Positions 8,530 through 16,379 of a stretch of 57,695 nucleotides of DNA are shown one piece after another. The translations under genes and the position numbers were made by a program. This DNA comes from a virus. The first letter of the stretch is position 1. Every line of letters begins with the position of its first letter. The notes beneath the pieces are model-generated. The model did no database searches, had not been told where the DNA came from, and worked only from the letters and a program-made list of their open reading frames with translations. The stretch is taken from positions 1-57,695 of IMG/VR virus record IMGVR_UViG_3300027903_000007, one strand, 5' to 3'.

Positions 8530-8770
8530 TGTAGTCTCCTTGAAGAATACGAATCATCCTGAGGCGAAGTTCTCTTTTTTCTGAGAACTTATGTGCCATC
8601 CATCTAAACATAGGTGGAAGGTCCTCCCATGTAGAGCCTGCATACTGTTCAAGACGACCGTCTGCATCAATCAACAGAAGTGCTAATGCAAACTTTTGAG
8701 CAGGAACGTCTGTATCAGCTTCTGCTAATTTGGCAGCGTCAATAGGATTTAGTGATCTTCGAATGTTCAT
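8522..8770 (-). CDS. hypothetical protein
   Basis: This is an 82-residue protein with alternating helices and a central acidic DADGRLEQYAGSTWEDLPP. No motif is recognised. It is coupled to both neighbours by overlaps, and AAAGTGAGGAAAG lies close to its ATG. Confidence 0.65.
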   Translation of the reverse strand: MNIRRSLNPIDAAKLAEADTDVPAQKFALALLLIDADGRLEQYAGSTWEDLPPMFRWMAHKFSEKRELRLRMIRILQGDYND

Positions 8771-8942
8771 CTTTCCTCACTTTAGCCAGTGCACGTTGCG
8801 CGGCTTTGATCTGTCCTTGCGTGTTCAAGCCCGCTATCCTGCGCTTGGCGCGCAGGATGCGCAACTCATGTAACCACCAATAGCGCAATTTGAAATATTC
8901 AGGTGTGCGCAGGGGTGGCCTAAGTCTGATCCTTTTTACCAA
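8739..8942 (-). CDS. small basic protein
   Basis: This 67-residue protein is rich in Arg and Lys (more than a quarter of residues), with an aromatic patch YFKLRYWWLHEL. It is probably nucleic-acid binding, judging only from composition. It overlaps the gene on each side. Confidence 0.55.
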   Translation of the reverse strand: MVKRIRLRPPLRTPEYFKLRYWWLHELRILRAKRRIAGLNTQGQIKAAQRALAKVRKDEHSKITKSY

Positions 8943-9399
8943 ACTTTACCTCCCACAATACTCGACCAACACCTCCGTTGCCAATTGCATCCCGCAAATA
9001 AGAATACTTCAAACTTGATTGAGCCCATGATTTTCTAGCTTTAAGTTCTTTAACGCGTACAAATCCAGCAGCTTTCAGGCTGCCTCCAGTTTCATCTTGT
9101 TGAGTATAAGTTATTACTCTTTGATAACCCATGGCTTTACATGCACGCATTGAAGCCCCATACAACATGGAATTAACATTCTTAGTTCCATCTGTGCAAG
9201 TGCGATTTATTTCAGCAGTTAATCCATCATCAAAATGACGGGCAATTGGTCGTCCTACCATTGCTACCCCAACAAGCTTGTCATTATTTTCTACACTTAT
9301 TGAGAATTTATGACCGCGTGGAGCCTTATTATGTCGATGCAATGCAGTGACAAAAGCACATGCTTTTCTGAATGTAATTGGGCGAATAACCAAACTCAT
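8920..9399 (-). CDS. XF1762-like (GNAT-fold) protein
   Basis: In this 159-residue protein the central segments KLVGVAMVGRP, MLYGASMRACKAMGYQR and ITYTQQDETGGSLKAAGF match the layout of the phage XF1762 family, which has a GNAT acetyltransferase-like fold. The family is common in phages and its substrate is unknown. It lies between a homing-type endonuclease gene and small basic genes. Confidence 0.75.
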   Translation of the reverse strand: MSLVIRPITFRKACAFVTALHRHNKAPRGHKFSISVENNDKLVGVAMVGRPIARHFDDGLTAEINRTCTDGTKNVNSMLYGASMRACKAMGYQRVITYTQQDETGGSLKAAGFVRVKELKARKSWAQSSLKYSYLRDAIGNGGVGRVLWEVKFGKKDQT

Positions 9400-9414
9400 T
9401 CTTCACTTTCACCA

Positions 9415-9876
9415 TCACGGCCATCGACCTAATTTACGATCAAGTGCCAAGCCTTTAATGCTTCTATTATGTAAAGTTGAATGATTAATACCAAGCTCGC
9501 GAGACCATTCAGCTAATGTTTGAGTTCTCCCCTTGAAAGTTATTCTTACATTATTCCTCCTGTTGTTTTCTTGTTGTACCCGAGTAGCCCACCGGCAATT
9601 AGTCTTATAATAGCCTTTGTTATTATTCTTTCTGTCTAAGGAAGTGCCAATTGGGCTTGGCCCCATATCTTTATAAAAGATTTCAAAAACTGACCACTGC
9701 GCACAAACTTTAATTCCACGTGCACCATAATTTATGTAACCGCTACACTTTGGATTATAACAGCGTCTGTGCATGGCATACCAAGCCATATATTCTCGTC
9801 TTGAACCAGTTGGATAACGTTTGTTCCAAGGAACACACCCCTTTTTCCTTCCAACCTTATGTTTCGTCTTCTTCAC
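9415..9876 (-). CDS. homing-type endonuclease (phage HNH-like family)
   Basis: About 153 residues from a GTG at 9876 preceded by GGGGG; an ATG at 9921 would overlap the DnaB gene by 65 bases. The core YGARGIKVCAQW, SLDRKNNNKGYY and NCRWATRVQQENNRRNN is the signature of a widespread phage selfish-endonuclease family, and a C-terminal helix-turn-helix (LAEWSRELGINHSTLHNR) probably reads DNA. It sits just behind the helicase gene and is AT-richer than its neighbours, as expected for a mobile gene. Confidence 0.75.
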   Translation of the reverse strand: MKKTKHKVGRKKGCVPWNKRYPTGSRREYMAWYAMHRRCYNPKCSGYINYGARGIKVCAQWSVFEIFYKDMGPSPIGTSLDRKNNNKGYYKTNCRWATRVQQENNRRNNVRITFKGRTQTLAEWSRELGINHSTLHNRSIKGLALDRKLGRWP

Positions 9877-11287
9877 CGTCTCTACCCCCTTTAGGGAGAT
9901 TGGACCAGTAGTTAGCACCATTCATTAACACACTGTCAACCACAAATGTTCCCATCGCGTAATTTTGTGAGACAATCAAGGTGATTTTGTCTTCATCATT
10001 TCGGCCCCCTGCTACATGGAGACGTGCCAAACCCATTTTATGCTCGGCTACCGTCTGATTATAGGTGATGATGACATCGGCGTGGGCAATTTTGCTCCAT
10101 GCCTCGGCCACATGGTCAGAACCTACATTTTTAGCTTTTTCAGAGAGGCGATTGCCTTGACTGACAACCGCCCCTGCCATATTGCGGGATACCAAGATAC
10201 CTCGGATATCTTTATAGATTTCATCTATGGACAAACGGTAGTTGTTTTTGTCCACATTCATAAGATCAGGATAATCAACAATAAGTAAATCAGGAATAAA
10301 ACGTTCATTAGACTCCAAATTATCCAGATAGGCTTCAAGTTTCCGAACAGTGAGATTACCAGTTGGGAACTGCTTGATAATAACATTATCGAGTAGACGA
10401 GGACCAAATTTGTCAATTTTCTTTTCCAGTCTTTTTCTTATATTCGGGTCATTCATAAATAGTTTGGGTTTTATCTCGATCTCATCTAACCCCACTAACC
10501 GACCTAGCTGGTCGCGTTCGAATTTAGTGACTATTTGCTTTTCGTTACGTTTAGACATGGCGAACAGCGCTTGCATGTAACGCTGTGCTGACCTATCCTC
10601 GGACATCTCGAGCGTGATATGCACGACCCGTAACCTGTGCAAGATGGCCATTTTGGCCAGTTGGATAAGCATCCATGTCTTACCACGCTTTGCAGCTGCA
10701 ATGTACAACCACAGTTCTTTACGGGTGGGGCCGAACCCTCGTTTGTCCAACTCAGGTATGCCTGTGGGAAAACAGTGGGTACCTTGGTCTAAGAAATCCA
10801 ATACCCGATCTCGATTTGATAGTCGGAGGCCGGGGTCAAACACAGATGCCACTTGATGGCGTGATGCACTAATTAGCTTTTCAGCTTCTTCAAGCGAATC
10901 ATCAGTATCGCGTTGCAGTGCTTTAGCCAGATCAACAGCTATGGTACGCAATGATTGTCGCTTGATGAAATTTTCTAACTGCCCCATGACATATGGGGCA
11001 TTAATGCTTTCAGATTGACTGTGAATACTTAGAAGTATGTCTTCATAAAGGCTGGCTTCACGAGGGTTCTTTTTGTTTTCAAGCTTGTCGGCCATCAGAT
11101 CAGCAATGTGATCCTTGGGAGCTTTCTTATAACGATCTACGTACTCATAGATACGCGGGGCAATGACCTTGAACGGTCCTCCCCAAAATTCAAGTTCAAT
11201 TAGGTTGCGTATAGTGGCGCAGTTAAGATCATCATAACAAAGGATTGTTATGAAGTTTTCTTGCAACGCCGAAAGAGAAACAGTCAT
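9857..11287 (-). CDS. DnaB-like replicative helicase
   Basis: This 476-residue RecA-fold protein has Walker A AAAKRGKTW at 197-205, an HITLEMS motif downstream, Walker B LLIVDYPDLM near residue 340 and SQGNRLSEKA further on, all characteristic of DnaB-family hexameric helicases. The N-terminal 150 residues are helical as in DnaB. It would unwind DNA at the fork with the primase encoded at 4122-5240. Its 3' end overlaps the homing gene. Confidence 0.85.
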   Translation of the reverse strand: MTVSLSALQENFITILCYDDLNCATIRNLIELEFWGGPFKVIAPRIYEYVDRYKKAPKDHIADLMADKLENKKNPREASLYEDILLSIHSQSESINAPYVMGQLENFIKRQSLRTIAVDLAKALQRDTDDSLEEAEKLISASRHQVASVFDPGLRLSNRDRVLDFLDQGTHCFPTGIPELDKRGFGPTRKELWLYIAAAKRGKTWMLIQLAKMAILHRLRVVHITLEMSEDRSAQRYMQALFAMSKRNEKQIVTKFERDQLGRLVGLDEIEIKPKLFMNDPNIRKRLEKKIDKFGPRLLDNVIIKQFPTGNLTVRKLEAYLDNLESNERFIPDLLIVDYPDLMNVDKNNYRLSIDEIYKDIRGILVSRNMAGAVVSQGNRLSEKAKNVGSDHVAEAWSKIAHADVIITYNQTVAEHKMGLARLHVAGGRNDEDKITLIVSQNYAMGTFVVDSVLMNGANYWSNLPKGGRDGEEDET

Positions 11288-11569
11288 TTATTTCCGATTG
11301 ACCAAAGCATCAAATGCAGCTTGTCCATCAGCACTGGCTGCCCATTCATCAGACTCTTCTGATGTAGCATCAAACTCACCATTAATCACTCGCTGCCGCA
11401 AAGCCAATGCGGCGGGTGTTCCGGCTACAAAAAGATCAGCTGCCAATCGCATTTCAGGGAAAGCAAGAGGGGATAGAAAGTCATGGTAATAGCCGGTTGC
11501 AGCCTTGACTGCCATCTCAGACAAATCAGCCTTACGCAGTTCATTTGCTAGGATATCTGTGGTATGCAT
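11288..11569 (-). CDS. conserved phage hypothetical protein
   Basis: About 93 residues from the ATG at 11569. The pattern ATGYYHDFLSPLAFPEMRLAAD followed by a Leu/Ala-rich helix and an acidic tail is familiar from many phage genomes, where it has no assigned role. The stop lies next to the helicase start. An in-frame upstream ATG at 11599 is less likely. Confidence 0.65.
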   Translation of the reverse strand: MHTTDILANELRKADLSEMAVKAATGYYHDFLSPLAFPEMRLAADLFVAGTPAALALRQRVINGEFDATSEESDEWAASADGQAAFDALVNRK

Positions 11570-11661
11570 AAGATGCTCTTTCTGATGGCTAGCCACCAAT
11601 CATATCCAAATGGCAGAATGCCAAAGAGGATAATTCCTGTAAGTGTAGTGCTTAAGATCAT
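11548..11661 (-). CDS. small single-span membrane protein
   Basis: This 37-residue ORF's ATG overlaps the upstream stop as TAATG and its end overlaps the next start by 22 bases. Residues 5-20 (TTLTGIILFGILPFG) form one membrane segment. AAGAAAAAGAG precedes the start. The coupling supports translation; the function is unknown. Confidence 0.45.
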   Translation of the reverse strand: MILSTTLTGIILFGILPFGYDWWLAIRKSILCIPQIS

Positions 11662-12167
11662 TATATACTCTTTTTCTTAAACATTTTAAGAATCATATGT
11701 CCCATGTTTGACTTCAGATAATCAGGGAAAGCATTGTCTACTATTTCATATATACGGGGCAGGTTATAGATCAATGCTCCAACGGATGGGGTGGCCCCTC
11801 GCTCCTTCAAATCATAAGCTATCAAACCAAATATCATTCTAAGAAAGCCTGTCTGGGTAATTTTGTTGCTATCCCATCCCTTGAAATACTTATTAAAGAA
11901 AATGATCAAACTGGGGAAGTTAGCTTCATAATGCTTGACAAGGGCTGGGGGTAGGCTGGAATAGGGCATGGGGCGGCTTATAGCGGCTGTCAGCGCTTCA
12001 AAAATGGTTTCAGGGGCCGTAGTAGCCCCATTTGAAACGTTGCTCACACGGCCCCCCAGCAAGGATATGGTTATAGCCTTAACTGCCTCCAAATCGGCAC
12101 GGTTCAGGTTTGGTAGTGCGGCAAGGATTTCATCCTTATAGATGTTGGTTGTATCTAACTTGGGCAT
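11661..12167 (-). CDS. hypothetical phage protein
   Basis: About 168 residues from the ATG at 12167 (MPKLDTTNIYKDEIL) with AAGAAAG upstream; the longer frame to 12338 would run through the HNH gene. It is mainly helical, with a hydrophobic C-terminal half (FLRMIFGLIAYDL) and a Lys-rich end. No family is recognised. It overlaps the HNH gene by 32 bases, which suggests the endonuclease gene inserted at its 5' edge. Confidence 0.6.
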   Translation of the reverse strand: MPKLDTTNIYKDEILAALPNLNRADLEAVKAITISLLGGRVSNVSNGATTAPETIFEALTAAISRPMPYSSLPPALVKHYEANFPSLIIFFNKYFKGWDSNKITQTGFLRMIFGLIAYDLKERGATPSVGALIYNLPRIYEIVDNAFPDYLKSNMGHMILKMFKKKSI

Positions 12168-12516
12168 TGGTAGTCTTTCTTTTGAACTCCCTGTAGTAGG
12201 TTCTATAGGCATCAACACAAAGCTGACATCTACAGTTCTGACGTCGATAATATTGAGGAGTCCCATGAACCGAAGCATGAACTTCTTTATGATGTTCAAT
12301 ACAACGAAGTTCACATTTACTAAGCTCGTCAAAAACATTCTTAGAGGAGTAGCGCTTTCCTATTGTAAAAGACTTCGATTTTGAATCTTTATGATGAAAT
12401 TGAAGTCTTTCGACGGAGCCACAAACAACACACTTCCCACCAAGCAATGCCATGAATTGCGTTTTGCGACGATAATAGTGACGTAATTGAGGGCTTTGTT
12501 CTTTCATCGTCGTCAT
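12136..12516 (-). CDS. HNH homing endonuclease
   Basis: This 126-residue protein has a classical HNH core: CVVCG, then LQFHHKD, then LRCIEHHKEVHA. The C-terminal part has the phage-typical HGT...Y..NCRCQLC...YRTYYREFKRK module that probably binds zinc and DNA. It is a free-standing mobile endonuclease lying between a hypothetical gene and a sigma region 4-like gene. Confidence 0.8.
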   Translation of the reverse strand: MTTMKEQSPQLRHYYRRKTQFMALLGGKCVVCGSVERLQFHHKDSKSKSFTIGKRYSSKNVFDELSKCELRCIEHHKEVHASVHGTPQYYRRQNCRCQLCVDAYRTYYREFKRKTTNAQVRYNQHL

Positions 12517-12527
12517 AACCAGCTTGG

Positions 12528-12791
12528 CTATGGAGCCTCAATATCATTCAGATTCTGTCTTAACAGATCAACCGTGCGCCACTCTAGTATCTTGAGGCGG
12601 GCACGATGCAATCGCGTCTTGACAGTACCTGTTGGGATATTTAACAGTTTGGCAACTTCACCATAGGTTTGGTCAGGATGATCTCTGACATAGAGTAAAA
12701 CTTCGTACTGTTTAGGAGAGCGGTATTTCAGGACCGTCAGATAAGGGGAGTCAGTTCCTTTCAGCACAAAGTATTTTTTGTTTCTATTCAT
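12528..12791 (-). CDS. sigma-70 region 4-like protein
   Basis: In this 87-residue protein, SPKQYEVLLYVRDHP followed by GEVAKLLNIPTGTVKTRL and HRARLKIL is a very good match to sigma factor region 4 (ECF style), which reads the -35 element. No region 2 is present. It could pair with the region 2-like protein encoded at 3515-4054 or act alone as a transcription factor. It overlaps the next gene by four bases. Confidence 0.75.
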   Translation of the reverse strand: MNRNKKYFVLKGTDSPYLTVLKYRSPKQYEVLLYVRDHPDQTYGEVAKLLNIPTGTVKTRLHRARLKILEWRTVDLLRQNLNDIEAP

Positions 12792-13057
12792 GTTTCCCTC
12801 AAGTAGACTTCATCGATTAATTTCAAGTACTCGGCAATAGGTATCCACTTGGTGGGGACGGCAAAGCCGGGTAGCCACCATCCTTCCATGGAATCAAGAT
12901 CAGGTACCAAGATAGACCATCCATCCCTGCTTCTGGCTATTCGGGCTACAATTCCTGGAAGTGTGGCATCTAGGGTAGCCCCCTGACTTCCATCCGCGGC
13001 GGCAATACCGCCAACAGCAAACAGGGGAAACATGGCACGTCGACTAAGCTTAGTCAT
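12788..13057 (-). CDS. small protein with Tat-like signal sequence
   Basis: This 89-residue protein has an N-terminus MTKLSRRAMFPLFAVGGIAA with the twin-arginine layout (SRRxMF, then a moderate hydrophobic stretch) and a possible cut after the small residues near 27. The rest (WSILVPDLDSMEGWWLPGF) is a small unknown domain. Export through the host Tat pathway is a prediction from the motif. It overlaps genes on both sides. Confidence 0.6.
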   Translation of the reverse strand: MTKLSRRAMFPLFAVGGIAAADGSQGATLDATLPGIVARIARSRDGWSILVPDLDSMEGWWLPGFAVPTKWIPIAEYLKLIDEVYLRET

Positions 13058-13322
13058 CAGGGCAGCCTTTCAGGTTTTTGAGGACGACTTGGTGCATAAT
13101 TTGGCGTACAAACTTGATCATGAGAGGCAATCTTAGGACTTTCTCAAATTTGAGCAGATGATGCAGGTAGATACGCTGTCTACCTGTTTCCATGGTAGCT
13201 AGATAGGCTCTGCTGATTCCTACCTTTTTAGCCAACTGGGCTTGTGTCATGCCCAGTTCTTCCCTTCGAGCAACGATTAATTTGCTCATCTTGATATAGA
13301 TCGGTTCTACTTGACGACTCAT
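13050..13322 (-). CDS. XRE-family helix-turn-helix regulator
   Basis: In this 90-residue protein, RREELGMTQAQLAKKVGIS then RAYLATMETGRQR is a standard Cro/CI-type HTH. No oligomerisation or peptidase domain follows, so it resembles a Cro-like repressor or antitoxin-like protein. It overlaps the first gene of the GPH-motif pair by four bases. Confidence 0.85.
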   Translation of the reverse strand: MSRQVEPIYIKMSKLIVARREELGMTQAQLAKKVGISRAYLATMETGRQRIYLHHLLKFEKVLRLPLMIKFVRQIMHQVVLKNLKGCPDD

Positions 13323-13579
13323 CTGAGCCCTTTTCTGATTTGATGGATTTTGAGCATTGTCTCCCTGTGTGGCCCTGCCAATGCTTTAAGCAGGTCTTTA
13401 AGTTCATCCGTCAGTGGAATAAACTTCCAATGGCCCAAATCACGGTAACTTACCCCAATAGCTCTAGCCAAGAGGTAAGCTGGATGCTCATATCCAGTTT
13501 CTTGGCTTCCGGGGGGTTTAGGCAGGCCAAAGGTATTTCGTGCTGGCTCCCAGTATTGGCGAAATTCATCGTGGGTCAT
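13319..13579 (-). CDS. GPH-motif small protein
   Basis: This 86-residue protein has an N-terminus DEFRQYWEPARN, a central LGHWKFIPLTDELK and a C-terminal LAGPHRETMLKIHQIR. It is a close paralogue of the next gene and shares the C-terminal GPHxxT motif with ten other genes in this window. The function is unknown. The ATG overlaps the upstream stop. Confidence 0.7.
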   Translation of the reverse strand: MTHDEFRQYWEPARNTFGLPKPPGSQETGYEHPAYLLARAIGVSYRDLGHWKFIPLTDELKDLLKALAGPHRETMLKIHQIRKGLR

Positions 13580-13833
13580 ACTTTCCTCTTACGTTTGATT
13601 TGATAAATCTTGAGCATGGTCTCTCTGTGAGGGCCAGTAATGCCTAGAAGTATGATCTTTAACTCAGGGGTAAGATGGATAAGCTTCCAGTCCCCTGCAT
13701 TGAGATAGTTGATCCCTAGCTTTTTACCTAACTTCATAGAGTGATCGAATCCATGCACGTCATCATCTTCACCCCTACTTGCAAGTGCTATCCTTGCTGG
13801 AAGCCAATATTGAGTAAATTCATCGTCTGTCAT
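13576..13833 (-). CDS. GPH-motif small protein
   Basis: This 85-residue protein (DEFTQYWLPARI, GDWKLIHLTPELK, ITGPHRETMLKIYQIK) is a tandem duplicate of the gene at 13319-13579. It has AAGGAAG before its ATG and is the first gene of this minus-strand run, next to the long gene-free stretch at 13834-14518. The function is unknown. Confidence 0.7.
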   Translation of the reverse strand: MTDDEFTQYWLPARIALASRGEDDDVHGFDHSMKLGKKLGINYLNAGDWKLIHLTPELKIILLGITGPHRETMLKIYQIKRKRKV

Positions 13834-14468
13834 CTATGGAAGCTTCCTTTCAGCAGACAGTACAAGCTATAGTCGAGATCATTGTCTAATCCTGAAGGTG
13901 GTGAATGGGCATAGCTTTGCCTACGACAAGACAAAGCTAGTTCTGAAGTATGGAGCCAGAACACAGACAGTTTCAAGATAACCTACTTCCATAGAAGTAG
14001 GACAAGTAAGCCGGGATTGTGCTGTCGGCTTTTCTATCTTGATCATTCAATGCGGGAAAATCATACTTCCACCAAACTGTTAATGGAAGTAACTTCCTGA
14101 AGGTGTGCAGCGGTGCAGAGCCTTCTCCTGATCACGCCTCACGGCGGGACCTTAAGGTAGAAGTGGATGCCCTTCCACAGATTCACCCACGGTCTTGATC
14201 CCATGGAGTCGGCCCAAACGGAGGGCTGGCTATGGCCAGCTAACTTTGTTACCGAAGTGATCTGGACTCGGGGGCGGAGGTTGGGTTATTTAGACCCTAG
14301 CTGCCGCGAGCAGCGAATCTCAGATACTTGGTAGAAGCAAGTTTTCTGACGAAGCCGTTCAGCTTGTAACTGGGCGGCTTCACACTTCGTAGCCCTCTTC
14401 ATTATTCTTGTCAAATTGGGTTATTTGATCTGAACGCAACCCTAAAGCTTCCTTGCTTTGTTTAAGGC
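13834..14468. other. gene-free stretch with hairpins
   Basis: No convincing coding frame is seen on either strand. It contains several inverted repeats, for example CCTACTTC-CATA-GAAGTAGG (13981-14000) and a GAAGCCG/CGGCTTC pair near 14345-14385. It separates two minus-strand transcription units and probably holds the promoter and leader for the GPH pair and replication genes. I could not pick a clear promoter. Confidence 0.3.
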
Positions 14469-14498
14469 AAAAAAAACCGAGGGCGGTTAAGCCCTCGG
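14469..14498 (-). terminator. rho-independent terminator
   Basis: On the minus strand CCGAGGGC-TTAACC-GCCCTCGG forms a perfect 8-bp GC-rich stem directly followed by eight Ts. It lies 20 bases after the stop of the gene at 14519-14860 and ends that unit. Confidence 0.9.
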
Positions 14499-14518
14499 CT
14501 CTCTTAGTTGCTGCTGGT

Positions 14519-14860
14519 TTAAACAGTGATCCTCTCGTCACTTGGCTCGTCGATGTCACTCTCATTGTTGAACAGGGCCTGCAGGAACGCGTCATCATTC
14601 AGGCTGTTCTTGTCGACTTCGCCGGTATCAGCTGCCTTTAACACTTTGGCCGCATTGGCGCTGCTGACGTCGTCGTCCATGGCCGCCAGTGAATCCACGC
14701 AGTCATCAATGGCTGACTTTTCCTCGTCCGAGATCAGCTTGGCCTTGTGAAGTTCTGCCACTGTGCGGTGCTTGGTCTTGTCATAGCCGTTCTCTGCCGT
14801 CAGCTTGAACGAAAGATGGGGCATATGGCGGTCAATCACCCTTTTCAGAAGCTTTGACAT
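14519..14860 (-). CDS. acidic hypothetical protein
   Basis: This 113-residue protein has a basic start (MSKLLKRVIDRHMPHL) followed by a long acidic, Ala/Ser-rich helical part. AGGAAGAG precedes the ATG and a strong terminator follows the stop. No family is recognised. The ORF at 14380-14598 in another frame crosses the terminator and is not a gene. Confidence 0.65.
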   Translation of the reverse strand: MSKLLKRVIDRHMPHLSFKLTAENGYDKTKHRTVAELHKAKLISDEEKSAIDDCVDSLAAMDDDVSSANAAKVLKAADTGEVDKNSLNDDAFLQALFNNESDIDEPSDERITV

Positions 14861-14949
14861 GTGGTTCTCTTCCTGTTTTAGAGCTCCTCAGTTTGATCAA
14901 AAGTGAGCGCTCAAACCCACTTTTGCATATGGCGGGTGCCGCCATATTT

Positions 14950-15339
14950 CTATTGGCCATTAGGCCAAAACTTGAACCTATCAGCCTGCCCTAGCTGTAT
15001 GAGCCTAACATGGGCAACGGTAGCGCCATGTGGCCCAGCCAATGCCCTAAGCATGCTTTGCCTAGCTGCATCACGGGGCCTGCTACCGCGCTTAATAGCC
15101 ACATAAACAGCGCTGGCGGCATTGCTACGGCCTTGGTCATTATAAGTGTTATATCCCAAGCAGATTCTGAGAGCCGTAGCTGGGCCGCGCCTATAGCCGG
15201 GCCGGACCCACATTATAGTAACCATATCGGCGCGAATTGTTTTGTGTGTTTTTCTTTCGATAATAGCCATGGCTGGCATATTGAGCATCGCAGCTCTCCA
15301 GAGCGCGCGCCAATATTTTGGCTCGTGGGTCATTCTCAT
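14950..15339 (-). CDS. GPH-motif protein, basic variant
   Basis: This 129-residue protein is Arg/Ala-rich. Near the C-terminus LRALAGPHGATVAHVRLIQ matches the GPH motif shared by eleven other genes. The N-terminal part is not recognisably related to the other members. Its base composition (GCGC-rich) differs from the neighbouring genes, which suggests separate acquisition. A hairpin (ATATGGCGG/CCGCCATAT) lies at its stop. Confidence 0.55.
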   Translation of the reverse strand: MRMTHEPKYWRALWRAAMLNMPAMAIIERKTHKTIRADMVTIMWVRPGYRRGPATALRICLGYNTYNDQGRSNAASAVYVAIKRGSRPRDAARQSMLRALAGPHGATVAHVRLIQLGQADRFKFWPNGQ

Positions 15340-15507
15340 GAAAATTTCCTAAAAGAGGAAGGGTCTGCGGACCGGGAAAACAGGAGGAGAATCCTAAAAA
15401 CCCGATCCGCACCCTTGCTAAGTCAGTCCTAGAGGATACTGACCGCAAACTGCATGGTGGTCACTCATTCAAAGCTTAGAGCAAAACAAATTTCGCTTCA
15501 ACACTCT

Positions 15508-15750
15508 TCATGGCACTGTTTTGACAAAAGCTGATTGTTCCCCTACCACGGCATAAATCAGGTATTTGCCGCCACCAATAGTTTGTTTGGTCTTTGCTGA
15601 AGCTTCAGCCGCTACAAGCGTTGGCGCTTCATCCCTTGCATAGTGACCAACACCATCTTTTTTGACTACGGTAAAGTAGTCGGCATTTTCAGTGAACCAT
15701 GCATCACGTTCTTGATACGTTTGGAAATCAGGTAGCAGTTTGGGTTTCAT
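15508..15750 (-). CDS. small hypothetical protein
   Basis: About 80 residues from the ATG at 15750, which overlaps the upstream stop as ATGA and has AAAAGG upstream. It contains WFTENADYFTVVKKDG and an AEASAKTKQTIGGGKYLIY segment that suggests a small alpha/beta fold. No family is recognised. Confidence 0.6.
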   Translation of the reverse strand: MKPKLLPDFQTYQERDAWFTENADYFTVVKKDGVGHYARDEAPTLVAAEASAKTKQTIGGGKYLIYAVVGEQSAFVKTVP

Positions 15751-15941
15751 GGTTGAACCTTTTGACATCCAGGTTGGTCGTTTTCGTCAAAGACAAATTC
15801 ATGTACTGCGTAAGGTGGCCCGTTCATCCAGCCTTCTAAAAATTGGATAGCGATGATGGTGCGGGTTCCAATATCAGTGACACGCCAAATATGATTGTCA
15901 CAGATAAAATCTGTACCGATTACAAATTCTGAATGGTTCAT
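15747..15941 (-). CDS. small hypothetical protein
   Basis: About 64 residues from the ATG at 15941 (MNHSEFVIGTDFICDN) with AAAGGA upstream. It is beta-rich, with conserved-looking Trp and Phe. The ATG overlaps the stop of the membrane protein upstream, and the stop overlaps the next ATG. A longer frame to 16007 is less likely. Confidence 0.6.
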   Translation of the reverse strand: MNHSEFVIGTDFICDNHIWRVTDIGTRTIIAIQFLEGWMNGPPYAVHEFVFDENDQPGCQKVQP

Positions 15942-16114
15942 GACAGAATCCTTTTCGCAACATAGAGAACCGGCCATAGCCCAAGTATCATGGCAATCCA
16001 TGCCCAAGGGTCAGGGGAAAGGCCACTTAACATTCCCATTCCAATTAGAACCCATGAAGCAGCAAAAGATATTACTGCTACCAGATCCCATGGATGTTTT
16101 ACGTTTTTGGCCAT
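15938..16114 (-). CDS. small two-span membrane protein
   Basis: This 58-residue ORF begins MAKNVKHPWDLVAVISF. Two hydrophobic stretches (about residues 11-30 and 36-52) are separated by GLSPDPW. GAGGAG lies 10-12 bases upstream and an ATGA overlap couples it to the next gene. The size and topology are holin-like, but there is no lysis gene nearby, so it is listed only as a membrane protein. Confidence 0.6.
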   Translation of the reverse strand: MAKNVKHPWDLVAVISFAASWVLIGMGMLSGLSPDPWAWIAMILGLWPVLYVAKRILS

Positions 16115-16275
16115 GATAGTTCTATCTCCTCATTGGTTGGTGGTGGAACTGGTTTAAGATTGAGAAGGTAGTCTTTGACCATCCTCTCACTTACTATTTG
16201 AGAGATGGACATTTTGCCAGCTCTGTTACGTTCGACGTTGATCTCTTGAAGATCAAAGTTTATCCATTGGGGCAT
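16099..16275 (-). CDS. small hypothetical protein
   Basis: This 58-residue ORF starts at an ATG with a strong AGGAGAAAAT site directly upstream. It begins MPQWINFDLQEINVERNRAG and contains SISQIVSERMVKDYLLNL, then a proline run. It overlaps the membrane protein gene by 16 bases. No family is recognised. Confidence 0.6.
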   Translation of the reverse strand: MPQWINFDLQEINVERNRAGKMSISQIVSERMVKDYLLNLKPVPPPTNEEIELSWPKT

Positions 16276-16299
16276 ATTTTCTCCTGAAAATTGGACAAA

Positions 16300-16337
16300 T
16301 AAAAAAGGCCCTCGCAGGCATCACAGCTGCGAGGGCC
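16300..16337 (-). terminator. rho-independent terminator
   Basis: On the minus strand GGCCCTCGCAG and CTGCGAGGGCC form a perfect 11-bp stem with a 9-base loop, followed by six Ts. It ends the unit containing the gene at 16380-16910. Confidence 0.9.
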
Positions 16338-16379
16338 AAGTCAAGCCGGGTGGGAGGAAACGAGTTCCCGACTTGTAAC

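Noticed and set aside
14380-14598. 72-codon minus ORF
   Set aside because: It crosses a strong rho-independent terminator and overlaps the better supported gene at 14519-14860.
15191-15448. 85-codon minus ORF
   Set aside because: It overlaps the GPH-motif gene at 14950-15339 in another frame and has no ribosome site or recognisable content.
15938-16114. Two-span protein as holin
   Set aside because: There is no endolysin or spanin nearby, and many other small membrane proteins exist in this genome.
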